Source: Adiantum capillus-veneris
Taxonomy: Eukaryota > Streptophyta > Polypodiopsida > Polypodiales > Pteridaceae
Assembly (NCBI GenBank): GCA_014529385.2
Contig: CM043963.1
Coordinates: forward strand, 129,501 to 193,500
Length of the DNA: 64,000 nucleotides
Direction of reading: 5' to 3'
A program made the position numbers and the translations under genes. This document shows, piece after piece, positions 11,785 through 24,260 of the stretch. Within the stretch, counting starts at the first letter, position 1, and every line of letters begins with the position of its first letter. Below the pieces are notes generated by a model. That model was not told the origin of the DNA. It did not search any database and saw only the letters and a list, made by a program, of their open reading frames with translations.

Positions 11785-14448
11785 ATGGCTCCAAAAAAAC
11801 AGGTTGCAAGGGTTGCTGTCTCAGTTGACTATACTTGCAATGATCTTAGGAAATGGTATTTGGACATACATGGTATAGAGGGTGCACAATTTCATAAGGT
11901 GCATCTATTTATTGCCAAAAAGGAGAATGACAGCTTGTTTGAAGATGTTGGACAAGTTGTGGAAGCATCTGTCTCTGTAGTTGATAGTCATCCAGAGGTG
12001 GAATGCATTGACATTCTAGTTCCAATGAATCTAGAATTTCAACTATCTCCAGGAGCATATGCATTGGAGCGCATGTCTAGAAACAAAGAAGAGACAATGT
12101 TTTCTCGAGGATGGAAGTTTGCAGAATCAAATCCAAATATCACAGCAGATCAACTTCAAAGCTCCATCATTGCCACACTACAACGAAAAAAGGTGAAAGC
12201 TTCACGACCACCATCCACAAAGAAGCAAGCAAAAGTGAAGAAAGTAGAAGCTAAGCGAACTAGTTCCATTTTGGATGTAGACAAGGCATCTTTGGCATCC
12301 TCATCAACAGAGGGTTCAATGTCAAAGATGAGAATTGTGGATCCAGATGTTTTAGAAGCTGAGGCCATGAAAGGACAAGAAAAAGATACAGGTGGAATGA
12401 ATAAGTACATAAATTATTTTCCTTTCCAATATAGGGAATTTGATATCCCTATTCAAAATTGTTGGCTTGCTCCTGATCACTATAATGCACGTATTATGGA
12501 TAAAAAACACGCTGAAAGTGTGTTATTTGGATTTTCACGGAGTACGACCAAGCCTGCAGCATGTGCATATTTGATGCCTGTTCGAAATGCAAAATCAAAG
12601 AAGGGGACTCCTTTGGCAGTAGAAGAGGTAGAGGAGCAAAAAATTAAAGATTATCATTATTGGATTCTTGATGGGCAGCATTCAATCTATGCTGCAAAAG
12701 TTTTGCTTCACAATGAACAAAACAACAAAGAGATCTTTGAAAGACTGATTAGCGTGTATAAATTTAGAAAGGCTCGCATTGTTGTGAATGCTCCTCCATT
12801 TGTTGCAACTGCTATATCTGCCATTGCAAATGAGGAGGCTCAGGCATTGTATGTCAAGCAACCTTACAGCCAAATATTGAGACATTTACGGAGTCAATGG
12901 ATCTTCTCAGGACGACCACCAAAGGCAGCAAGTGGAATTGCAGAGGGACATGCATCTCGTGCCGGATGGGATGTAAGTTATTTTCTTTGTCTTTTTGATA
13001 GTGTTTAATTAACAAATCTTGCTCAATAGTTTAATTATTTCTCTATTTCTTTTTAGGCTTTTCTTCGATTGGCAAGAATGAGTGCAGCAGCAAGTTGGAT
13101 TGCTAAACAGGCACACATGGTCACGTACTCTGATTTAGTTTATGATTGCTGGATAGAAATCATTGAAAATCTAGAAGAGGAGAATAAGAAACCCCCAACA
13201 ACTGTATTTAGATACCTTTGTGGCCTTGAGGAATCAGAGGTAAAGACTATTCAAGAAGAGATTAGAGATGAGAAGATTTTACTGTCAAAGAGTGCAAAGG
13301 ATGGTGATGCAACTGACATGTATGATCGAATCAAGCAGTTGAAGCAAGACAAATTGATTCAAGATGCACTTCTTGAAGGCTTCAACAATTTGAATGAGTC
13401 TTCACCATGTAAAGACTGGGAGGAGGTGGTCAAAATGTATAACATCAATGATGTTGTTTATAAAACAATTTTAATGCTATGCGAGGAATGGATCAGATCT
13501 AGTTTGACGCGTGGAACAAAGAAAATGGCTTTTCCAGATGGAGCAATAAAATACATGCAATGGGCAATTCACCTTCAAAAGGAGAAAACTGAGCCTAGAG
13601 ATTTGCCATGGTCAATCTATGTGGTGAGCCTACAAATGGAAGGCAATCTCTACTTGATGCGCCACTTCAATAATAAAGTGCCTATTGGCTTATGTGTTTT
13701 AGATATGACAAAAAACGTTGGAGGCAATTTGAAGTGGAGTGAGGAGACATTTAACAATGCTTTGGATGGGATCTTGGCTATTGCTGGAGGGTCAACAGAT
13801 CCTGGATTTGTCTTTCTTGCATTTGTGGATTTCACTAACTTCACAAAATTGCAATGTGCCTTTCACGCCATGGGAGATAATCTGAGCTACCATTGTTGTG
13901 GTGCATTGCATCACTTTCCATCAGCTCCTTGCAAAGGAGCAATTCAATTCCTAACAGTTATTGCCTTCTTGGGACAAGGCAATGCATTTGAAGACCTGAG
14001 AAGAAGATCAGAGGAACATCCCATGCCAATTGATTGTTCTCTTCTTCAAGTAGCAGATAACGATATGTCAGATTTGCAATATTTGGAGGCCAAAAAAAGA
14101 GCTTTGGTCAAGCACTACATTCGTACATATTGTTTTGAAGACCGCAAGCTTGTTGATGTTTTTGGTGATGGCTCCTTGGTTGCACAAGAAGGAATACAAC
14201 AGAAAAAAGAAGTTATCTGCTTAATTGATAGTGTGGAGGAGGCAAAAAGCGTGGAGACCATGCTGCTAGACTTTGTTAAGTCTCATGAAGATATAGAAAA
14301 ATGGGCTGGACTTCAACAATCCACTTCGCAATCAGGCGACATTGTGCCTGTTACAGAGGAGTGCTCTCCACAAAGAGAAGAAGAACAACAACAACACCAT
14401 CCTCTGTCAATGGAGGACTTTTTGGAAATGGAGACACGTATGTTTTGA
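11785..14448 (+). CDS. Two-exon gene: ParB-like DGQHS domain plus beta-class DNA methyltransferase-like region
   Basis: Exons 11785-12972 and 13057-14448 join in phase 0 to give about 859 residues. The ATG at 11785 follows an acceptor (tttgtttcag, ending 11779), so an upstream non-coding exon is likely. Residues 1-150 are not recognised. A basic, lysine-rich linker follows (about 150-200). Residues 292-304 read YWILDGQHSIYAA, matching the DGQHR core of ParB/DndB-like domains. The C-terminal half ends in an arrangement typical of N4/N6 amino-methyltransferases of the beta class: a candidate motif IV first (VDFTNF, about residue 653), then about 108 residues later DVFGDGS (about 763), resembling DPFAGSG, preceded by LVKHYIRTY. 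ParB-methylase fusions are known from bacteria and phages. The usual [SDN]PP[YFW] catalytic motif is not intact, so activity is doubtful. A GTATGT at 14438 could instead be a donor leading to a further exon. The coding capacity is certain; the domain assignment is by eye. Confidence 0.8.
12973..13056 (+). other. 84-bp intron of the ParB/methyltransferase-like gene
   Basis: The donor is GTAAGTTA after the GAT codon (end 12972). The acceptor is a pyrimidine-rich ...CTTTTTAG ending at 13056. Both flanks are in the same frame (phase 0), and the intron itself has a stop codon and is AT-rich. Confidence 0.9.
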
Positions 14449-17047
14449 GTTTCTTGTGCATGTTAGTGTTTCTTGTTACTGATTTGATACTCTTAATGTT
14501 AGATTTTGCTTTATATAGTATTGATTGAGTTTGTATTTTTTATCTCAAGCATTCAAGGTTTGAATGTAAATAGTAAATTACTTGAGTTTTTGAATGGTGG
14601 ATCTGTAGACTAAAACTATAACATTTAATACTCACAAAGACTTAATTACTTAAGAGCTTGAACTCAATAAGTTTTGGACCTTTTATCAATACCCCCTTGA
14701 TATGATACATTAGATCGTAGCATGGTTAAATGGTGATGCTTCATAAATTGAACCTAGCTTAGACAGGTGCTGGAGCCTAAATTTAAACTAACCTTGCTAG
14801 AAGGGAGCTTATGTTTGGACTTTGAGAACTAGCATAAGTAATCAATTAGAGCATAGATTAGACATGTGGTGGTGGCCGGCCTTAGAGACCAAAATCTTAA
14901 TGAGCTTGGAAAGGTATTTAAGTACTGCAATTTACTTAGTTTTAGTACTCATTAAATGCATAGCTTGACAAAAGGTGGACCTTACATGGATCCTAATTTC
15001 AAGAGGTGTGGTAGACCTTCAAAACAAGCTCATATAGCTTGGACATGTGGTAGACCTTGCATGAAGACTAGTTTAGACAAGTGTGGTACACCTTGTAACC
15101 AACACCCATTTGTTATATTAGCTTGGACAAGTGGTGGACCTTGCTTTTATGTTTCAATGGAGCATATTTTGGACAGGTGGTAGACCTTGTTTCTCTCCAT
15201 GCTTCAATGGAGAGAAACTTTAGCTTGGACAAGTGGGACTGGACAAGTTGGACTTGTTTTTTATGTTTTAAAGGAGCATATTTCGGACAAGTGGTAGACA
15301 TAGTTTCTCTCCATGGTTCAATGGAACCCACCTTAGACAAGTGAAGTACCTTGAAACCAAATGGAACCCCCATAATACAACCTACTAAATAGGTTGGAAA
15401 ATTGGTGGGATATGAAACCATCCATGATAGAGCATAGTATAGGTGAAAACGTAGTGGTCCTTATATCAATTACCCATGCATAGCTTGGACAAGTGGTGGA
15501 CCTTGATTCTCTCTATGTTTCAATGGATCCTATCTTGGACTAGAGATATATCTTACTTAGTTCCATGCTTCAATGGATTGTAGCTTGGATAAGGAGTGGA
15601 ACTTCAAACAAAACTCCACAGCATAGCATATATTAACAATTCATGGGTTTTATAGAGATTGTCTTGCCTATTTTGGAGAGTTGGTACACCTTTATTCTCC
15701 ATTCTTCAATGGATCTGAGGTTGGACAAGCGGAGCTGGAGAAGTGGTCAACCTTAAAATGAAACCTCCCATGCTACAACCCATCATAGATCGTATATGTA
15801 GTGGACCTTGAAACTCTTTTATGTCCCTAGCTTAGAGAAGCATTGCACTCTTGATTATCTCCATACATGAAGGCAAGGTTGGACAAGTGGTGGACCTTCA
15901 AACCAGAATCTCTATGCAATAATAGGCAAGTGGTGGAGCTTGTTTTCTCCATGTTCCAATGGAGCCTAGCTTAGACAAACAATGGAGCTTGCTTCTCTCC
16001 ATGTTTCAATGGATCCTAGCTTAGAAAAGTGGTGGAGCTTTGCTTCTCTCCATGTTCCAATGGACCATAGCTTAGACAAGTGGTAGACCTTGAAAAACAC
16101 CCCCCGTATACAACATATTATGGGGTTTTCATGTTTCAATGGCTCCTAGCTTGGACAAATGGTAGAGCTTGCTTCTCTTTATGTTTCAATGGATCCAATC
16201 TTAGCCAAGGGGTGGACCTTGAAACAAGAATCCCCCCCCCCATGTACAACGTATTATGGGTTTTGAAAGCACTGGGAGAAAATAATAGCTTTGATAAGTG
16301 GTGGACCTTGCTTCTCTCCATGCTTCAATGGAGCCGAGGTTGGACACATGTTGGAGAGAAGATGGTTGCCCATGAAATAAGACCATGCATGCTATAATCA
16401 ATCATATGTTGTACACATGGTGGACCTTGCAATTGTTTTATATGCCTAACTTGGACAAGTGGAGGACCCTTGATTACCTCCAGATATCAACAACAAGCCA
16501 AGTTTGGACAAGTGTAGTACCACCAAACCAGAATCTATATGCTACAATAGAGTATAGGTAGGACACGCGATGAACCTTGATATCAAACCATCCATGCTAC
16601 TAGAGATGATAGGTTTCACATGTGGTGGAACCTTGTATCAATGTTCTATGTGTAGTTTTTGACTAGTGATAGACCTTGAAACTAATCCCTCTAGGCTACA
16701 AGAAAAAAGAGATGGATGAGGAGGCTAGACTACTTTTGTTGCATCAATGCATCCCATGTTACCACATATACTATAGGGTTCTTGGATAAGTGTTGGATCT
16801 TGTGTCAATGCTCCATGTCTAGCTTGGACAAGTGGTGGACCTTGGTTCTCTCTATGCTTCAAATGGGCAATAGATTGGAGACACAGTGGCCTTTTTTTTC
16901 CAATGATTTTTTTTTTGGAAACCTTGGAGGCACCATGTAAGAGGCACTCTAAGTCTTCCATACAATGGACCTATTGGACTATAAAATAATGATATCTTTC
17001 TTTGATATTGTCATTATTTTATGCATAATATTTTCTTCTTTTTGCAG
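14449..17047 (+). repeat. Diverged satellite remnants between genes
   Basis: No gene is seen. Signature copies on the + strand recur (for example near 15122, 15484, 15880, 16448 and 16825) but are irregularly spaced and eroded compared with the 3.2-11.7 kb array. A homopolymer of ten C residues lies near 16232. The stretch ends in a pyrimidine-rich tract and acceptor, TTTTTGCAG, at 17047. If the GTATGT at 14438 is used as a donor, the whole stretch would be an intron. Confidence 0.7.
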
Positions 17048-17066
17048 ACACAAAGGAGTTAAGTGA

Positions 17067-17603
17067 TATAAAACTAGATGTATTTCACACTATGATTGGC
17101 ATGAAGATCCTTTTGGGACACCAACTTTTCCTATTCCCAAAGATGTAATTTTCCATATTAACGGTGTGGATTTTGAAGTGCGACTTTCATGTATTGAAGG
17201 AGCTGGTTATGGGCTATTTGTGCATACTACCCTGGAAAGTGGTTTGACTATTCTAAACTATGGAGGGCATAAGTATAGATTTCAAGACTGGAAAAAGATA
17301 TGCAAAATATTTCCAAGAGCTTATAAATATTCTCTTCTAGAGGATCCAAACATAGAAGAAGAGGAAGATCAATCATACATTATTGGTTGTGTAGAAGAAG
17401 GAAACGTGTCGGGCTATATAAATAGTTCTCACAGTACAAATGTCTGTCCCAACGTACGCTATACATTTGATCCAAATTTGCCACCTTGGCATAAATGCAC
17501 CTCTTCACACATCAAGTCAGAAGAATATGGCCATGTATGCATTGAGACTATTTGTCAAGTTGAAGCAGGAGAAGAGTTGTTTGCTGACTATAACTTTACT
17601 TGA
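17067..17603 (+). CDS. SET-domain protein block (putative lysine methyltransferase), 5' end missing
   Basis: An open frame of about 178 residues from 17067 to the TGA at 17601 carries the ordered SET landmarks. GAGYGLFV (about 17208-17231) is the N-terminal SET motif. INSSHSTNVCPNVRY (about 17421-17465) corresponds to the NHS..PNV cofactor and knot region. VEAGEELFADYNFT (to 17600) is the C-terminal AGEEL..DY motif. SET enzymes transfer methyl groups from S-adenosylmethionine to lysines, mostly on histones. There is no post-SET cysteine cluster. The frame has no ATG at all and an in-frame TGA at 17064, just after the acceptor at 17047. It must therefore be a terminal exon using another acceptor (an AG at 17076-17077 would be in frame with a phase-2 donor) or a truncated copy. 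The upstream exon was not found. Confidence 0.75.
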   Translation, partial: YKTRCISHYDWHEDPFGTPTFPIPKDVIFHINGVDFEVRLSCIEGAGYGLFVHTTLESGLTILNYGGHKYRFQDWKKICKIFPRAYKYSLLEDPNIEEEEDQSYIIGCVEEGNVSGYINSSHSTNVCPNVRYTFDPNLPPWHKCTSSHIKSEEYGHVCIETICQVEAGEELFADYNFT

Positions 17604-18245
17604 CATTGTAAAGTATTGTACATGGATGGAAATCTCAAGTACATGCATCATTTTCATTTTTCATGGATGAAATCTCAAGTGAATATAACATTTGATTATT
17701 GTTTAGTTTATGCTCAACGAGAATCTAGAGTGCTCTTATGCTTTGTGTGTTGTCTAACATATTTGACTACCTTGGCCATAGAATCTTGATTCTACTCTAG
17801 ATTTGTGATAAATCTTACCAAAATTTAATCAATGTCTAGGTTGGACAAGTGGTGGGGCTTCAAACATTACTGTCTTAAACAAGTGGAGTTATCTTACTTG
17901 AATAAGTGGTGGCCTTTGAATCCAAATCTAAGCCAAATCTCTAATTATTTTCTTGTAGTCTAGGTTGGACATTTGGTGGACCTTGTATCCATGTTTCCTC
18001 AACAAGGGTGGCTTTTAGTTTTCACTTTAAGTACTCATCTTTAATAAAGTGTAGGATGGAAAATGTTGAGTTAGTAGATTGTATTTTAGACAAGTGGTGT
18101 TTGGTGTACGAATGCTGAAAATGGTTGCAAGGATTCTAACAACGACTTTACCTTAAATAAATTTCTTACTAGGAGTTCTACATATAAATATGGTGAATAA
18201 AATTCTAGTGGTTTTGAGATACCATTTGTGTGTGTGTTTTCTTAG
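17604..18245 (+). repeat. 3' flank of the SET block with sparse satellite remnants
   Basis: AT-rich DNA with eroded signature copies near 17841, 17962 and 18087. It ends with a TG-rich and pyrimidine-rich acceptor (GTTTTCTTAG, ending 18245) that opens the next gene. No other gene is seen. Confidence 0.6.
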
Positions 18246-18259
18246 ATTCACAAACTGGG

Positions 18260-19455
18260 ATGGATAATGCTCCTATGGTTCAGTCAACAACTATAGAATC
18301 CATAGATTCTATGGTTTCTAAAGTGCCCAAGATGGATGATATTTCTATACTAGAGTCTAGTGTTGTGCAACTTGAGCAAGCTTCCAATAATGAGAACCAA
18401 GAAATCGATGCTTCAAAAATGCAACATACATCAAAAGAGACTGAAAAGTCCACTCACGAGCTATTGCCAATTGGTACTACGTCATGTAGCGTAGATGTTG
18501 AGAAATCCATGCTTACAATTATATTGGATTTAAATGGTCTATTGTTGAAACGTTCCCCTCAACCATCCTCACACCACAACTCAGTGCAAATGGATTCAAA
18601 AAGATATATTATACTCAGGCCAGGTTGCATCCAATTCTTGAAGACTATTTTACAAAGGTTTAATGTTGCAATTTGGTCGACAGCTACTAGGAATAATGTG
18701 TATCAAATCCTTGCAGCACTAAACAACTTAGCTGAGGATACATTGCCTTTCTTTGCAATTTGGTCGCAAGATGTTTGCTACACCGCTCAAACTCAAAAAT
18801 TGTTTAGACCCGACAATCCAAACGTTGAGGCAATGTTCAAGCCTCTAGCCAAAATTGCCATGGGGTTTGAATGTGATCCACAAAGAACAGTGCTTATTGA
18901 TGACTCTCCTTACAAGGGATGTATTTCACCAGCAAACAATTGCATTTTTCCACCACAATTTGATGCTGAGAAGATGGTAGAGAAATGGTTGACAATATGC
19001 TCTTGGAGGAGCTACTGCCATACTTGATTCAGCTTGATGAGAGAAGGGATGTGCGTGATTTAATTGCTTCTAATCGTTATGGACAACCTATAGTGACAAA
19101 TGATAGTGAATACAAAAAAATCATGGAGTATTGGAAGCAGAAAAATGATGTTTGGTCAGCTAAGGTGTTCTTTACAAGAAGAATACCACCTGCAAAAGGT
19201 GACAGAGATGAAACTATCATTGAAGATGCAAGTGACACAAGCCACCGCAATGAAATGAGAAGAGCCCAAATACAAGAGATCTTGGCAAAGGAGCGTACAC
19301 CCATTGAAAGCATGAAGGCGTCACAATTGACCACTTTAGCTAGGCAATTGGGTTGTAACACAAAAGGAGTTTTGAAGGCAACCACAGCAAAGGCTTATAT
19401 AAATAAGGTGAAAGCTGAGAACAATCTTCTAAGGCTGGATAGAAAGCAACCCTAA
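18260..19455 (+). CDS. FCP1/NLI-type phosphatase-like protein (copy A), broken by a one-base frameshift
   Basis: The ATG at 18260 follows an acceptor at 18245. The first frame runs to 19027. It has an N-terminal extension of about 85 residues rich in Ser, Glu and Gln, then a haloacid dehalogenase/FCP1 core: ILDLNGLLLKR (Asp at 18527), a central FNVAIWSTATRNNV segment, and LIDDSPYKG (18893-18919). FCP1-family enzymes dephosphorylate Ser/Thr residues, classically in the RNA polymerase II C-terminal tail. Here the second Asp of the DxDx[TV] nucleophile motif is Asn, a variant I recall in a DLNG subgroup. Near 18975-18990 the frame is lost. The natural continuation (DNMLLEELLPYLIQLDE... to the TAA at 19453) is one base out of register, as if one A were missing from 'gagaaatgg'. 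The C-terminus ends with a SAP-like MKASQLTTLARQLG. A single-base sequence error is as likely as a real mutation. Confidence 0.8.
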
Positions 19456-19456
19456 G

Positions 19457-19549
19457 GTACTAGTGACATGTCATATATTCTTGATACACATGCTTGAACA
19501 CTCATGTGCATGGTATCTAACAAATCTTTCTTTTTATTCCTTCTTGCAG
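19457..19549 (+). other. Candidate 3'-UTR intron of copy A
   Basis: The donor is AAG|GTACTAG directly after the TAA stop (19453-19455). The acceptor is TTATTCCTTCTTGCAG ending at 19549. The stop lies one base from the junction. The following exon text (from 19550) holds no long frame. Confidence 0.6.
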
Positions 19550-19657
19550 GATCTTACAAAGGATACTACTAGATGGAGCTCAATCAATAGAGATTTTGAT
19601 ATTTTTGCTCAAAATAATGAAGCAGTCACCTACATTTTTTGTTTATCAATTTCTTGA

Positions 19658-20429
19658 GAGACTTTATTTTAGTTTGTAATCATCAAATGAAATGAAAAGT
19701 ATCCTTCTTATTAAGATTGTTGATCTTTTTCTTGTTCAAACCTTTCAATTGTGATTTATAGTTTTGTTAGCATGAGATTGTGCTTTTTTAGTTTGAAAAA
19801 AACTGTCAAAGATCCAAGTCTTTTTGGCTTTACTTAAGTTATTAATTGTGAAAGATCCAAGTCTTTTTGCTTTACTTAAGTTATTGATTGCCTATGTAAT
19901 AGTCCTTAAAACAATATCGGATGGCTTTCTTGCTCCCATGTCTCACATTGGTCTTTAGGTAAGACAAGTGGTGACCTTGAAAGTATGGTCTCATATCTCG
20001 ATCAAGTGAAGAGACATGAAGCTTAAATATCACTACTATGTATCTAGTGTTAAACTCCATCGAGACAAAGACTAGATAGCCAAATTGCAGTCGAGTTTAA
20101 GTGAAAAATCCATTTGAGCTAAGGTAAACTTATAGTGCCTCATTTTTCTAGGATTCTACCCCATCAAGGAAGTTAGATCTAGCACAAACCAATTAAGACT
20201 CTTTTGGAGCCTAGATAGGACAATTCGTGGAACTTATGAAACTTATTATTGAGTTAGAGTCTAGTTTAGATAAGCAAAAGATCTTCAAACCAGCACTTGA
20301 CTTCTTACTATTCAATATTCAAAGTCCCTTGAGGCTAACAAATTACATACCCACTTGTAACCTAACTAATGAGTAATTATATAGATCTAAGCAAGTATAT
20401 ATAATGAGTCTTCAAACTAATAATCCAAG
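19658..20429. other. Intergenic stretch where satellite orientation switches
   Basis: AT-rich, no gene. A + strand remnant (gacaagtggtgacc, about 19964) is the last in that direction, and the first minus-strand copy appears near 20440. A 43-bp tandem duplication lies at 19808-19892. Confidence 0.6.
19808..19892. repeat. 43-bp tandem duplication
   Basis: AAAGATCCAAGTCTTTTT begins at 19808 and again at 19851. The intervening text (CTTTACTTAAGTTATTGATTG type) is nearly the same in both copies. Confidence 0.9.
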
Positions 20430-23400
20430 GGAAGAGAGTAGCAAGGTCCACTACTTGTCCAAGCTCAGCTCTAGACAACATAGAAAGATGCTAGTTCTAC
20501 TAATTGTCTAATTATAGGCATGGAGAAATGATAGAAGGTTGACCACTTGTCCAACCTATCATCTCTAGTAAGATGGGAGGTTTGGCCTTAAGATTCACCA
20601 TGTAACCAACCTATACATCATTGTATTATGAAGAGTAAAAAAGCAAAGCTCCACCACTTGTCCAAGCTAGTTCTAAAATCCACATGGAGATAAGCAAGCT
20701 CCACCATTTGTCGAATCTCTCTTCCATTAAAACATGAAAAAACTCATCTATGTTGTACAGGGGGACTTTTTTCCAAGGTCCACCACTTGTCCAAGCTAGG
20801 ATCCCTAGTAGCACGAGTGGTTGGTCTCAAGATACACCACTTGTACACTCTATGTCATTATATTAAGAAAAACTATGTATTAAGGTCCACCACTTGTCCA
20901 ACCTATAAGGTTATATCTTAAATGGTATCCTTTCTCACCACTTGAAATGCCCATGATATGTTTTACACGGGGGTTTCATTCCAAGGTCCACCACTTGTCC
21001 AAGCTAACTCTATTCAAACATAGAGAGAAGCAAAGGTCCACCACTTGTCCAAGCTAACTCTATTCAAACATAGAGAGAAGCAAAGGTTCACCACTTGTCA
21101 AAGCTAGGCTCCGTTGAAGTATGGAGAGAAGTAACCTCCATCATTTTTCCAAGATAGGTGCCATTCAAACATGGAAAGAATCAAGATCTACCATGTCTCC
21201 GAGATTCTAGGCTCCATTGAAACACCCTAAAACCATGATATTTTGTACATGGGGTGTTTACATTCAAGGTCTACCACTTCTCTAACGTATTATACCTAGT
21301 AGCATGAGTGATTTGGTCTTAAGATTCACCACTTATCCACTCTATGTCATTATATTAAGAATAACTGGGTGTTAAGGTCCACCACTTGTCCAACCTATAA
21401 GGGTATATCTTAAATGGTATCCTTCACCACTTGTCAAGGTCCATCACCACTTTTCCAACCTATAAGGTTATATCTTGAATGATATTTTTCCTCATCACTT
21501 GTAATGTCCATGCTATGTTTTACAAGGGGGGTTTTGTTCCAAGACCCACCACTTGTCCAAGCTAACTCCATTAAACATAGAGAGAAGCAAAGGTCCACCA
21601 CTTGTCCAAGATAGGCTCCATTGAAACATGGAGAGAAGGATGATCCACCATTTCTCCAAGATAGGTTCCATTGAAACATTGAGAGAAGCAATCTCCACCA
21701 TGTCTCCAAGCTAGGCTCCATTGAAATACCCTAAACCCATAATTTTGTACATGAGGGGTTTACATTCAAGGTCCACCACTTGTCCAACCTATTATCCCTA
21801 GTAGCAAGAGTGGTTTGGTCTCAAGATTCACCACTTGTACACTCTATGTCATTATATTAAGAAGAAATATGTGTTAAAGTCCACCACTTGTCCAGCCTAT
21901 AAGGTTATATTTTAAATAGTATCCTTTCTCACCACTTGAAATGCCCATGATATGTTTTACATGGGGGTTTCATTCCAAGGTCCACCACTTGTCCAAGCTA
22001 ACTCTATTAAAAATATAGAGAAAGAAAGGTCCACCACTTGTCCAAGCTAGGCTCATTGAAACATGGAGAGAAGGAACCTCCACTGTTTCTCCTAGATAGG
22101 CTCCATTGAAACATGAGAGAAATAAGCTCCACCATGTCTCCAAGTTGCTAGGCTCCATTGAAATACCCAATACCCATAATTTTTTGTACATGGGGGTTTA
22201 CATTCAAGGTTCACCACTTGTCCAACCTATTATCCTAGAAGGTAGGTTTGGTCTCATTGATTCACCACTTGTCAATCTATGTCATTTTATTAAGAGGAAT
22301 TAGGTGTTAAGGTCCACCACTTGTCCAACCTATAATGTTATAGCTTGAATGGTATTTTTTCTCACCACTTGTAAATGCCCATGACATGATTTACATGGGG
22401 GTTTTGTTCCAAGGTACACCACTTGTCCAAGATAAATCTATTGAAACATAGAGAGAAACAAAGGTCCACCACTTTTCCAAGCTAGGCTGCATTGAAACAT
22501 GGACCTTAATACCAAATTATTTCTAGTAGCATGAGTGATATTTTGTACATGGGGCATTTACATTCAAGGTCCACCACTTGTCCAACCTATTTCCCTAGTA
22601 GGTTTGGTCCCAATTTCACCACTTATCCACTCTATGTCATTATATTAAGAATAATTGGGTGTTAAGGTCCACCACTTGTCCAACCTATAAGTTTATATAT
22701 TGAATGGTATTTTTTCTCACCACTTGTAATGCCCATGATATGTTTTACATGGGGTTTTTGTTCCAAGGTCCACCACTTTTCCAAGATAACTCTATTCAAA
22801 CATAGAGAGAAACAAAGGTCCACCACTTGTCCAAGCTAGGCTCCATTGAAACATGGAGAGAATGATGCTGCACCATTTATCCAAGATAGGCTGCATTGAA
22901 ACATGGAGAGAAGCAAGCTTTACCATGTTTCCAAGCTAGGCTCCATTGAAACACTCTAGGGGGTTTTATTTCAAGGCCCACCACTTGTTTAACCTATTAT
23001 CCCTAGTAGCATGAGTGGTTTGGTTTCAAGATTCACCACTTGTACACTCTATGTCATTATATTGTGTTAAGGTCCACCACTTGTCCAACCTATAAGGTTA
23101 TATCTTAAATGGTATCCTTTCTCGCCACTTGAAATTCCCATGATATGTTTTACATGGGAGTTTCATTCCAAGATCCACCACTTGTCCAAGCTAACCATAT
23201 TCAAACATAGAGAGAAACAAAGGTCCACGACTTGTCCAAGCTAGGCTCCATTGAAACATGGAGAGAAGGAACCTCCACCATTTCTCCTAGATAGGCTCCA
23301 TTAAAACATGGAGAGAAGTAAGTTCCACCATGTCTCCAAGATGCTAGGCTCCATTGAAATACGCAAAACCCATGATATTTTGTACATGGGTGATTTACAT

Positions 23401-24260
23401 TCAAGGTCAACCATTTCTCCAACCTATTATCCCTAGTAGGTTTGGTCTCACAATTCACCACTTTTCCACTATATGTCATTATAATAAGAGGAATTGGGTG
23501 CTAAGGTCCACCACTTGTCCAGCCTATAAGGTTATACCTTGAATGGTATTTTTTCTCACCACTTGTAATGCCCATGACATGCTTTATATGGGGGTTTTGT
23601 TCCAAGGTTCACAACTTGTCCAAGCAAATTCTATTGAAACATAGAGAGAAACAAAGGTCCACCACTTTTCCAAGCTAGGCTCCATTGAAACATGGACCTT
23701 AATACCAAATTATTCCTAGTAGCATGAGTAATATTTTGTACATGGGGGGTTTGCATTCAAGGTCCACCACTTGTCCAACATACTTTTCCTAGTAGGTTTG
23801 GTCGCAAGATTCACCACTTGTCCACTTTATGTCATTATATTAATAATAATTGGGTGTTAAGGTCCACCACTTTTCCAACCTATAAGGTTATATATTGAAT
23901 GGTATTTTTTCTCACCACTTGTAATGTCCATGATATGTTTTACATGGGGATTTTGTTCCAAGGTCCACCACTTGTCCAAGCTAAATCTGTTCAAATATAG
24001 AGAGAAACAAACGTGCACCACTTGTCCAAGGTAGGCTCCATTGAAACATGGAGAGAATGATGCTCCACCATTTATCCAAGATAGACTCCATTGAAACATG
24101 GAGAGAAGTAAGCTCCACCATGTTTCCAAGATGCTAGAGTCCATTGAAATACCCAAAACCCCTGATACTTTGTACATGGGGGGTTTACATTCAAGGTCCA
24201 CCACTTGTCCAACCTATTATCCCTAGTAGCATGAGTAGCTTGGTCTCAGGATTCACCACT
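20430..24260 (-). repeat. Satellite array in inverted orientation
   Basis: AAGGTCCACCACTTGTCCAA, the reverse complement of the signature, recurs throughout (for example near 20882, 20985, 21375, 21768, 22306, 22577, 22667, 23060, 23754, 23958 and 24196). Monomer landmarks also appear reversed ('ctccattgaaacatggagag', 'tgtcattatattaagaa', 'atgttttacatggggg'). The units are more diverged and more truncated than those at 4.4-7.8 kb, and I see no higher-order pattern. Confidence 0.93.
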
